This document shows, one piece after another, positions 26,645 through 34,827 of a DNA stretch of 41,153 bases (the stretch's first letter is position 1; each line of letters opens with the position of its first letter). The position numbers and the translations under genes were made by a program. This stretch comes from an uncultured Pseudomonadales bacterium (GTDB lineage: Bacteria; Pseudomonadota; Gammaproteobacteria; Pseudomonadales; Porticoccaceae), in NCBI GenBank assembly GCA_943787675.1, contig CALSNK010000012.1:1-41153 (forward strand). Reading direction: 5' to 3'. The notes beneath the pieces were generated by a model. The model was not told the origin of the DNA and did not search any database. It saw only the letters and a list, made by a program, of their open reading frames with translations.

Positions 26645-27736
26645 ATGACTAATAAACAACGCAATAGAGACCCCGTTGTTGCAAGGAATATTAAAACTTG
26701 GCAAACCATTATTCAGCGTCGATACAGAGAAGGTGAAGGCGGGCGAATTAATGAATTGCTGGCGCCAAATTACCAATGGTATGGTCCTGCTGAAACAAAC
26801 TATGGATTAGAGGGGAATGACTTCCCAGAGTCTCTGCTCAAGCAAACACAGCAACTGGTCAATGCATTAAATGGGTTCAGTATCAGTCATGATATGTTTG
26901 GTGAAGGCGCTATGCTCGCCAATAGATATTTTATAAGCGGCAAACATGACCAACCCTATGGCAATATTCCTGCCTCTGGAAATAGGGTAAATGTCTATGC
27001 CATTGCCATTGCCCGATTTGACCCGATGGGGCGATTAGTGGAAGAGAGAGAGTGTTGGGATGAACTCGAATTCCTCAAGCAAATAGGGGCGGTTAAACAG
27101 CAAGACGCTACAGACCTTCTTAGTGCTATTCCTGAAAAACACGCACATCAGCTGCTGGAAAATAGAACGGATACCTCTGAGGCGCTGCCATCAATAAAAA
27201 GCCTGTTATTTGATAACCATGACGTAATGCCTGAAATTCGTGATTCCGTCGTCGAGAGAAATGAACAGCAGTGGCGTGCTTTTCTTCAAAAAAAATTCGA
27301 CACACAGGACTTCTCCACACTATTCGATGTTGTGTCACCAAAATGGCATTGGCATGCCCCTGCAGGTGTTGAAATAGACCTTAGCGAACCTGGAGCTGTT
27401 GCCAATTTCGTTGATGATTTGATTGCAACCAAAAAGTGCTTTCCCGATATTACTTTTCACAGCCAAGTGTTTGGCGAGGGCAATAGACTTCTCTATCACG
27501 TGGTCTGTGAATTTACCCATAGCGCAGAAATGTTTGGTGTGCCAGCCACAGGAAAAGTCATTAGACAAAATAATCTGGCTGTTTGCTATTGCGATCAGCA
27601 GGGGCGGGTCGCAAAGGAATGGGAAATCTACGATATGTTGTCTGTGTATAAGCAGCTTGGTGTCATCCATAACGATAGCCAGGATATTAACTTTCACAAC
27701 CTTATCACAAGCTTCAGTAAGAAAGATGTTGGTTAA
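26645..27736 (+). CDS. Tandem double-domain SnoaL-like protein, paralogue of the one at 17979
   Basis: The protein has 363 residues and repeats the architecture of the protein at 17979. Domain A (about 9-155) has RDPVVARNIKTWQTIIQRRY, HDMFGEGAML and IAIARFDPMGRLVEERECWDEL. Domain B (about 199-345) has RDSVVERNEQQWRAFLQKKF, SQVFGEGNRL and CYCDQQGRVAKEWEIYDML. A roughly 45-residue linker joins them. The paired copies within one operon imply duplication and division of labour on similar substrates, or heteromer formation. The reaction is unknown; the NTF2-like fold supports cyclisation, isomerisation, dehydration or hydrolysis. Its ATG lies one base after the CocE-like stop. Confidence 0.82.
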   Translation: MTNKQRNRDPVVARNIKTWQTIIQRRYREGEGGRINELLAPNYQWYGPAETNYGLEGNDFPESLLKQTQQLVNALNGFSISHDMFGEGAMLANRYFISGKHDQPYGNIPASGNRVNVYAIAIARFDPMGRLVEERECWDELEFLKQIGAVKQQDATDLLSAIPEKHAHQLLENRTDTSEALPSIKSLLFDNHDVMPEIRDSVVERNEQQWRAFLQKKFDTQDFSTLFDVVSPKWHWHAPAGVEIDLSEPGAVANFVDDLIATKKCFPDITFHSQVFGEGNRLLYHVVCEFTHSAEMFGVPATGKVIRQNNLAVCYCDQQGRVAKEWEIYDMLSVYKQLGVIHNDSQDINFHNLITSFSKKDVG

Positions 27737-27803
27737 CGTTAGTGTAGATTAATTGGAGTATAGGTCTTGAAGCAAGCAATAAGCGGTACTTGGAGAAACT
27801 GTA

Positions 27804-29663
27804 ATGGACGATAAGCATAGCGATTGGGCAAGCGTAACCAAGGAGCTCGTGAGTAAAACGATTCGTAATGAATGGATCCCCATGCGAGATGGTATCCGCC
27901 TTGACACCAATATCTACCTTCCCATCACAGAAACAGATCAGGTTCCCTGTATCCTAATTCGCTCCCCTTATCCTGAAAAAGCGATTATGGATAAAGGCGT
28001 TGAACGCTATAGCTTCTTTCTTAAACATGGCTATGCCATGGTGTATCAATATGAACGTGGCCGCTACTGGTCCGAGGGAGAAAACACCTACCTCGCCAAC
28101 GCACAATATGATGGCTACGACACCATTGACTGGCTGGCCAAACAACCATGGTCCAATGGCAAAGTAGCTACCTTCGGTTGCTCTTCATCGGCAGAAAATC
28201 AACTCAGCCTTTCCGTTGCCAATCATCCGGCACATGCAGCCGCTATTGCCCAGGCACCAGGTGCAGGCATTGGGAAAATAGGGCCTTACTGTGAACAGGG
28301 CAATATCTATCGCGGCGGCGCCCTGCAACTGATGTTTGCCAGCTGGTTTAATGAATCGATAATGCATGCCAAACGAGGTGCCCATCTACGGCCTCAATTC
28401 CCGCCCAACCTGACCCAGGAGGAACGCAATCTGGTGTCGCAGCATTTCGATCTTCATTCCATTTACCCATGGGGAGAGCCGAGACCAGATATCGACTACC
28501 AGTCCTATTACAAACATCTACCCGTATCCAAAATCAATCAAGCCATAGGTGGAGCCTTAACCGACTGGGATGATTTTGCACAACGAACACCGGCTGATAA
28601 CGCATGGGACGATACCCCGTTTGCCAATCAAGGTGATGCGTTTGCCGTACCCATGCTATGGGTCTTTTCATGGTATGACGTGTCTGTAGCTCCCAATGTG
28701 GCTTTATATCAGGACGCCTGTGCCAATGCCGTAGGACGAGGCAAAGATAATCAGCATCTTATTATTGGGCCAATGGTGCATTGCCAATTTGGTAAAGAGA
28801 CCGAGCAAACTAAAGTCGGTGACCGTTATATTGGTGATGCGCGCTATGACTATGATCAGCACTATTTGGAGTGGTTTGATCATTGGCTAAAAGAGGGGGC
28901 GAATTCCGAGTTAAAACGGAAGAGCGTTAACTACTACCAAATGGGCGAAAATAAGTGGCTGAACGGTACAGCGTTTCCAGCTATTGATAAGGATTCAGCA
29001 TCGCCCGTAAAAACCTACTACCTGCACAGTAATGGTCATGCCAATACTTTGCTGGGTGATGGCAGGTTAATAGAAACACAAGCTCAGGCCGCGGTTAAAG
29101 ATAACTTCACCTATGACCCACAACATCCAGTGCCCACATTGGGTGGCGGCGCCTGCTGTATGGGCGATATCCAATCAGAAGGGGCCTTTGACCAAAGTGA
29201 TCTGGAAATGCGCAATGATATATTGGTCTATAGCACTGAACCTCTGGTAGAAGACTTAAGAGTTACCGGCTTTGTAGCTGTCGAGCTATATATCTCATCC
29301 AGTGCCAAAGATACGGATTTCACCCTCAAACTTATCGATGTCTATCCAGATGGCCGTGCCTATAACCTAGATGACACCATCTTCCGTGCACGCTATCGCA
29401 ACAGTTATCAAGCGCCTGTATTAATGGAAAGTGGTGAAGTCTACAAATTAACTTTTCCTCCCATGATGACAGCAAATACCTTCAAAGCAGGTCACAGAAT
29501 TCGTTTGGAAGTGTCATCAAGTAACTTTCCGCGTTATGAGCGAAACCTGAATACTGGAGGAAATAACTTTGATGAAATTGAGCCTGTCACTGCTGAAAAT
29601 ACATTGCATATTTCTTCAGTAAACCCTTCAAGGATAATGCTATCTATTACTGAGATAAATTGA
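27804..29663 (+). CDS. CocE/NonD family hydrolase, copy 2
   Basis: The protein has 619 residues and the same two-domain plan as copy 1, but diverged. WIPMRDGIRLDTNIYLP opens the hydrolase domain, followed by YERGRYWSEGE. The nucleophile elbow is TFGCSSSAENQ, with serine 127 as the likely nucleophile in a Gly-Cys-Ser-Ser-Ser-Ala setting rather than the usual Gly-x-Ser-Tyr-x-Gly. IIGPMVHCQFG carries the probable catalytic histidine. The C-terminal jelly roll includes FVAVELYISSSAKDTDFTLK and HRIRLEVSSSNFPRYERNLN. No signal peptide is seen. A 67-base gap separates it from the upstream gene, the largest inside the enzyme run, so a secondary promoter is possible. GGAG precedes the ATG. Confidence 0.88.
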   Translation: MDDKHSDWASVTKELVSKTIRNEWIPMRDGIRLDTNIYLPITETDQVPCILIRSPYPEKAIMDKGVERYSFFLKHGYAMVYQYERGRYWSEGENTYLANAQYDGYDTIDWLAKQPWSNGKVATFGCSSSAENQLSLSVANHPAHAAAIAQAPGAGIGKIGPYCEQGNIYRGGALQLMFASWFNESIMHAKRGAHLRPQFPPNLTQEERNLVSQHFDLHSIYPWGEPRPDIDYQSYYKHLPVSKINQAIGGALTDWDDFAQRTPADNAWDDTPFANQGDAFAVPMLWVFSWYDVSVAPNVALYQDACANAVGRGKDNQHLIIGPMVHCQFGKETEQTKVGDRYIGDARYDYDQHYLEWFDHWLKEGANSELKRKSVNYYQMGENKWLNGTAFPAIDKDSASPVKTYYLHSNGHANTLLGDGRLIETQAQAAVKDNFTYDPQHPVPTLGGGACCMGDIQSEGAFDQSDLEMRNDILVYSTEPLVEDLRVTGFVAVELYISSSAKDTDFTLKLIDVYPDGRAYNLDDTIFRARYRNSYQAPVLMESGEVYKLTFPPMMTANTFKAGHRIRLEVSSSNFPRYERNLNTGGNNFDEIEPVTAENTLHISSVNPSRIMLSITEIN

Positions 29664-29665
29664 TC

Positions 29666-31270
29666 ATGAGCGCATTTAGTATTCATACACGCTTAACGAT
29701 GTGCGATTATTTAAATCATCATGCATCACTAAGCCCAGGCAAAGATGCATTGGTCTATAAGATGGAGCGAATTAACTATGCGACCTTGTCTTTAAAAGTT
29801 GCTGCATGCGCTAGAGCTTTGATTGCTTCCGGTGTCAAGCAAAGGGATAAGGTTGCGGTGCTTTCTACAACTCGTCCTGAGTATTGGGTTACCTTTTTAG
29901 CGACGACTTCTATTGGTGCTATTTGGTTAGGTCTAAACCCCAAATACAAACTCCCTGAAATCCGTTATGTGCTTGAAGATGCCAAGCCCAAACTCTGTTT
30001 GCCATGGCCAGCTTTGAGAGTTATGACTATTCAGCATCCATTGATCAGATTCAAAGTGATTACGATTTTATTGAGCGGGTTGTCTCATAACAGAAGCCTC
30101 TGCCTAACACTCAACCCTTTACGGATTTTATGGAAGAGGGTGAGTTCGGTTAGTGATAGCTGAATTACCAGCGACAAAGCACTGTGAACTATGGACCCTG
30201 CCTTACTGGTTTATACCTCCGGCTCAACCGGCAAACCCAAAGGCGCTTTGTTGTCTCACTACGGTCTTTGTTTTGGTGCCGAAGTGCAAGCCCAACACTA
30301 CGCCGTTGAAAACCCAGTGATGCTCTGCAACTTTCCCATTAACCATGTCGCCTGTGTCGCCGACACCTGCTGCCTGAATTTAGTCGCGGGTGGCACGTTA
30401 GTGCTGCAAGAGCGCTTTGATGTTGATCAAGTGCTGCATGCCCTTCGGCACAATAATCTTAGCGTTATCCTGATGGTGCCCACCATGTTGTTAATGCTGC
30501 TGGAGCATCCTGATTTTAATGAAAGTGATCTTGGCCAAGCTGGAATTACTGGCTTGGGGTGGGGCGCCTTTGCCGGTTCCCATTATTGAGCGACTTCAAA
30601 AATCGTTCCTCGTCTAATGAATGTCTACGGCATGACCGAAACCGCCGCCAATACCACCTATTCCGACAGGGATGCCGACCTTATCCAGCTGAGCGAAACC
30701 ATCGGTCGCCCCAGCCCCCATATGCCATGCCGGATTATGAATGAGCAGGGTGTTGAATGTGAGGTGGGCGAAGAGGGTGAGCTGCAATTTAAAGGTGAGT
30801 ACCTGTTACTGGAATATCTTAATCGCCCTGACGCTACTCGCGATGTCTATACCGAAGACGGTTGGTTACATACCGGCGACCTTGGCTACTGGCGAGAAGA
30901 TGGCACCATTACCTTGGTGGGGCGTGTATCCGATATGTTCAAGTCCGGTGGTTATAACGTCTACCCCCGTGAAATAGAAAACCATTTGGAAAGCCACCCG
31001 GCCATTGAAATGGCGGCGGTGGTGGCTGTGCCTGATGCTCGATTTCAGGAAGTGGGTGCAGCCTTTATCGTGCTGTCCCAGGCTGAAGACTCTGTTGATA
31101 TCTCAACTATCAAACGCTTCTGCGCAGAGCATCTGGCCAACTACAAAGTCCCCAAGACCATGACCATTGTCGATCAACTTCCGGTATTGCCGGTCGGTAA
31201 AGTCGACAAGGTTCAACTGAAACAGCAAGCAGTAGCGGCCCTTAACGCAACGCAAAAGGAATTGGTATGA
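29666..31270 (+). pseudogene. AMP-forming acyl-CoA ligase, disrupted by multiple frameshifts
   Basis: Pieces of one class I adenylate-forming enzyme lie in order across changing frames. They are: an N-terminal part to about 29998, a scrambled stretch 30000-30190, LLVYTSGSTGKPKGALLSH from 30200, a break near 30560-30608, then MNVYGMTETAANT, WLHTGDLGYWREDGT, GRVSDMFKSGGYNVYPREIE and the C-terminal lysine motif LPVGKVDK. Following the homology by eye requires about eight single-base changes of both signs, near 30000, 30083, 30105, 30148, 30161, 30188, 30562 and 30608. The first and last pieces are in the same frame. An intact version would activate a carboxylic acid to its CoA thioester, fitting as a step after ester hydrolysis. 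It is either a decayed gene or a poorly sequenced patch. Confidence 0.85.
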
Positions 31271-32167
31271 CAGATCTCAAAACTCAGGCAATAGACAATG
31301 CAAAGGTCATCGATTTTAGGGTGCGGGTGCCAGCTCAGCTTTGCCCAAAGATTGAGACCCCCCAGGAAAACAAAACCCAATACGATGCGGTGTTGGCCAT
31401 TGGTGATAAATATCAACAAGCGCAAACTGTTGATGATCTATTGCAGCAGATGGATGCCAATGGCGTCGACCATGCCATTGTCCATGCCGAGCATGAGCAT
31501 GGCGATGTGGCTGATGACTGAATCGCGCTGTGGCCGGTATGGTTGTCCAACACCCTGATCGCTTTACAGGTATAGGTACCGTTAGCCTTGAAAACTTCAC
31601 CATCAAACGTGCGCTAAAACAAATAGAAGACTGCGTTGAGTTAGGCATGATTGGGCTCTCCATAGAGCCTGCGTTTTTTAATATGACGCTGGATGAGAAA
31701 AAGCTCTATCCCATCTATGCCAAGGCTATGGAGAATAACTTGCTGGTGGCGCTGCACACCGGCATCAACTACACCACCCACCAGCCCATGGCCGGTGAGA
31801 ACCCCATTCTGCTAGACCAGATTGCCTGTGACTTCCCGGATCTTAACCATCTGTGGCCTCCCATGGCGGCTGGCCCTGGATTAATGAAATGGTGGCGGTT
31901 GCCCGCAAGCACCCGCAGGTGTTTATTGAGTTTGGTGGTATTGCGCCCAAGTATGTAGCAGCCCAGGGCGGTGGCTGGGAGGTGATGCACCGGTTTATGA
32001 ATTCCGTCCTAAAAGACCAAGTCCTTTATGGGACGGATTGGCCAACGATGGATCATAAGCGCACGTTGGCTGAATGGCGGGAGATGGATTTAAAGCCTGA
32101 GGTGTTGGAGAGGTTGTTGGTGGGCAATGCTCGGGGGTTGTTGAAGAATTTTTATGACAAAATATAA
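31267..32167 (+). pseudogene. Amidohydrolase (amidohydrolase_2/ACMSD-like) disrupted by two frameshifts
   Basis: Three consecutive pieces of one TIM-barrel amidohydrolase are visible. Piece one (31267-31521) begins KVIDFRVRVPAQLCP. Piece two (to about 31855) contains VVQHPDRFTGIGTVS and VALHTGINYTTH. Piece three ends the protein with ASHGGWPWINEMVAVARKHP, FIEFGGIAPKYVA and LYGTDWPTMDHKRT. Adding one base after 31518 (GACCTGAAT expected) and one near 31853 (CTGGTGGCC expected) restores a protein of about 300 residues. The N-terminal strand shows DFRVRVP where many relatives have a metal-binding HxH. The start ATG overlaps the ligase stop (ATGA). A role in decarboxylation or hydrolysis of a ring or acid product is only family-level inference. 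Confidence 0.82.
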
Positions 32168-32254
32168 GAAGGAAGGTATCCGCTCGGAAAAACCAGTGAA
32201 ACCGGGGTCAGATGAAAGTTTATCAAAATTGCAAATATTGACGGCGCTCTGTCG

Positions 32255-32742
32255 GGATGACAGTCGAGAGAGATCCTTCACTTCGTTCAGGATGACAGCT
32301 AAATTCAGGATGACAGCTAAATTCAGGATGACAGTCGAGAGAGATCCTTCACTTCGTTCAGGATGACAGCTAAATTCAGGATGACAGCTAAATTCAGGAT
32401 GACGGTCGAGAGAGATCCTTCACTTCGTTCAGGATGACAGTTAAATTCAGGATGACAACTAAATTCAGGATGACAGCTAAATTCAGGATGACAGCTAAAT
32501 TCGGGATGACGGTCGAGAGAGATCCTTCACTTCGTTCAGGATGACAGCTAAATTCAGGATGACAGCTAAATTCAGGATGACGGTCGAGAGAGATCCTTCA
32601 CTTCGTTCAGGATGACAGCTAAATTCAGGATGACAGCTAAATTCGGGATGACAGCTAAATTCAGGATGACGGTTGAGAGAGATCCTTCACTTCGTTCAGG
32701 ATGACAGCTAAATTCAGGATGACAGCTAAATTCAGGATGACA
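32255..32742. repeat. Compound tandem repeat: 18-bp units nested in a 71-bp higher-order unit
   Basis: A 35-bp segment, GAGAGATCCTTCACTTCGTT continuing into CAGGATGAC, occurs six times, with copies beginning at about 32265, 32336, 32407, 32514, 32585 and 32674. Between copies lie 18-bp units of the form GGATGACAGCTAAATTCA in numbers 2, 2, 4, 2, 3 and 2, 15 in all. The spacings of 71, 71, 107, 71 and 89 bp fit 35 + 18n exactly. A reading frame across it encodes only a repeated TAKFRM peptide and is not a gene. The core is the reverse complement of the dispersed repeats at 11.6-12.9 kb. The array fills the convergent gap between the island end and rep. Confidence 0.92.
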
Positions 32743-32759
32743 ATTATGTGGATTGATTG

Positions 32760-32779
32760 ACTCCAGCCTTCGCTGGAGT
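32760..32779. repeat. Stem-loop of the dispersed repeat family downstream of rep
   Basis: ACTCCAGC-CTTC-GCTGGAGT forms an 8-bp perfect stem with a four-base loop and is followed by GACGAA. It matches the CCAGCGAAGGCTGG hairpins at 11726 and 12619. It sits 11 bases beyond the rep stop codon. It could act as a 3'-end structure for rep, but it lacks a T-tract. Confidence 0.65.
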
Positions 32780-32789
32780 GACGAATAAC

Positions 32790-34820
32790 CTACCCAAACA
32801 ACGACTTCAACGCTGCCAATGATTCCTCTCCCTTTGCCTGATTCTCTTCAGGGCTTAATTCTTCACCACCACCAATACGAATCAAATCATCTTCCGGTAG
32901 TTCATCAATAAACCGGCTCGGCGTGGTCGCTGATGTCTCACCAAACTGGGTTCGCTGTCGGGCACAGGTCATCGTCAGGGTCCGCTGGGCGCGGGTGATG
33001 CCCACATAGGCAAGGCGGCGTTCTTCTTCTATCTGGCCGCCTTCTACGCTGTTTTTATGGGGCAGGATATCTTCTTCCATGCCGATCATAAATACGTGCA
33101 GGAACTCTAGTCCTTTAGCAGCATGCAGAGTCATTAGCTGTACTTTGTCATCGGCGGATTCTTCTTTTTCGCGGTCGAGCAGATCTCTGAGGATTAGTTT
33201 TGAGATGGCATTTTCAATTTTGCTATCGCCATTTTCTTCATCGGTGGCGGTCTCATCATTCTTGAGTACCTGGGCTAATTGATTGAGCAAAAACTGCACA
33301 TTCTCCCAGCGCTTTTGGGCGACATGATCGCTGCTGGCATTTTGTCTTAGCCAGTCGAGGTAATCGATATCGTCGAGCATTTCATTAATCGCTTCGATCG
33401 GTTTGCCGTTGTAGACATTGCGATTGATATTTTGCACCCAGTGTTTAAAGCGTTTTAGGCGCTCTAAATTATTCGCCGGCATGGTGGCGGTTAGGCCGAC
33501 TTCATCGATGGCATCGTAGAGCGAGATATTGCGTTTATTGGAATACGCGCCGAGTTTTTCCAAAGTGGTGGGGCCGATCTGGCGTCTTGGCGTGTTGATA
33601 ATGCGCAGCATGGCGTTGTCGTCATCTGGGTTAATAATTAACCGCAGGTAGGCCATAATATCTTTGATTTCGGTCTTGGCATAAAACGATTGGCCGCCGG
33701 TAATCTCATAGGGAATACTCTGGGATTGCAGTTTAATCTCGACCATCTTGGCTTGGTAATTGCCGCGATAGAGGACTGCAAAGTCGCTGTATTTACAGCG
33801 GCGTTTTAGGCGCATATCAATAATTTCATTGACCACCCGTTCGCATTCGGCTTCTTCATTATCACTGCTAATAAAACGCAGCGGATCGCCGGGACCCAGT
33901 TCACTCCACAGCGCTTTGCTGATCAGGTGAGGGTTGTTGTCGATCAATGTGTTGGCGGCTTTTAGAATGCGACCGGTGGAGCGGTAGTTCTGCTCGAGCT
34001 TAACAATATTGAGTGCCGGGAAGTCTTCCTGCAGTTGCATTAGGTTTTCTGGTCTTGCGCCACGCCATGCGTAAATTGATTGGTCGTCGTCGCCTACGAC
34101 GGTGAGTGCCTGTTTTTCGTTGACGAGGGTTTTCACCAGTTCGTACTGGGCGAGGTTGGTGTCTTGGTACTCATCGACTAGCAGATAGCGTATTCGTCGC
34201 TTCCATTTGGCCAGTATCTCGGGCTGGCTTTTAAATAGCAGCACAGGGATCATAATCAGGTCATCGAAGTCGACGGCGTTGTAGGCTTTTAGGGCGCGCT
34301 GATAGCGTTCGTAGAGCATGGCAATGGCTTGTTCGCCGGTGCTGTTGGATGCATTCGCTGTCTGATGGGGTTCTAAGAGGCCATTTTTCCAGTTGGAGAT
34401 GGTGTTTTGTGCGGTGTCGATAAGCTTGTCATCGAGCTCTGTATGGCGCGCTAATAATTCTTTGAGCAGGTTTTTACAGTCTTCCTGATCGAGTATCGAG
34501 AAGCCGGGTTTAAAGCCCAGTGCTTTGCTCTCGGTACGAATAATATTTAGTCCGAGGTTGTGGAAGGTGGAGACGGTTAGGCCTCGGCCTTCGGTTTTAC
34601 CGAGCAGGGCAGAGACTCGCGCCTTCATTTCTCGGGCGGCTTTGTTGGTAAAGGTCACGGCGGCGATATTGCGTGCGGGTATTCCGCACTCTTCGACTAG
34701 GTAGGCGATTTTGCGGGTGATTACGCTGGTTTTACCACTACCGGCTCCGGCGAGTACCAGTAGTGGGCCATCGATGTACTTCAGCGCTGCATGCTGTTGG
34801 GGGTTTAAGTTTTGCGACAT
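32790..34820 (-). CDS. rep: ATP-dependent DNA helicase Rep
   Basis: This 676-residue superfamily 1A 3'-5' helicase is close in length and sequence to E. coli Rep, which clears proteins ahead of replication forks. Visible motifs are Walker A LAGAGSGKT (about 23-31), AAVTFTNKAAREMK, LLVDEYQDTN, VVGDDDQSIYAWRGARPENL, EQNYRS, VQLMTLHAAKGLEF and ERRLAYVGITRAQ. Rep-specific stretches such as the ISNWKNGLLEP and VDFDDLIMIPVLL segments separate it from UvrD. It begins seven bases after valS on the same strand, suggesting co-transcription from the valS side. It marks the return to conserved chromosome to the right of the island. Confidence 0.96.
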   Translation of the reverse strand: MSQNLNPQQHAALKYIDGPLLVLAGAGSGKTSVITRKIAYLVEECGIPARNIAAVTFTNKAAREMKARVSALLGKTEGRGLTVSTFHNLGLNIIRTESKALGFKPGFSILDQEDCKNLLKELLARHTELDDKLIDTAQNTISNWKNGLLEPHQTANASNSTGEQAIAMLYERYQRALKAYNAVDFDDLIMIPVLLFKSQPEILAKWKRRIRYLLVDEYQDTNLAQYELVKTLVNEKQALTVVGDDDQSIYAWRGARPENLMQLQEDFPALNIVKLEQNYRSTGRILKAANTLIDNNPHLISKALWSELGPGDPLRFISSDNEEAECERVVNEIIDMRLKRRCKYSDFAVLYRGNYQAKMVEIKLQSQSIPYEITGGQSFYAKTEIKDIMAYLRLIINPDDDNAMLRIINTPRRQIGPTTLEKLGAYSNKRNISLYDAIDEVGLTATMPANNLERLKRFKHWVQNINRNVYNGKPIEAINEMLDDIDYLDWLRQNASSDHVAQKRWENVQFLLNQLAQVLKNDETATDEENGDSKIENAISKLILRDLLDREKEESADDKVQLMTLHAAKGLEFLHVFMIGMEEDILPHKNSVEGGQIEEERRLAYVGITRAQRTLTMTCARQRTQFGETSATTPSRFIDELPEDDLIRIGGGEELSPEENQAKGEESLAALKSLFG

Positions 34821-34827
34821 TCCCGGG

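Noticed and set aside
32154..32366. Open frame reading through the tandem array with repeated TAKFRM peptide
   Set aside because: It is a by-product of a repeat whose 18-bp unit is divisible by three. It has no ribosome binding site, no homology and no end independent of the repeat.
32255..32742. CRISPR array
   Set aside because: There are no unique spacers; the material between cores is itself the same 18-bp unit, and no cas genes are present.
11570..32789. Integrative element or prophage
   Set aside because: No integrase, transposase, phage structural gene, tRNA or attachment-site duplication was found. Only REP-like repeats flank the region.
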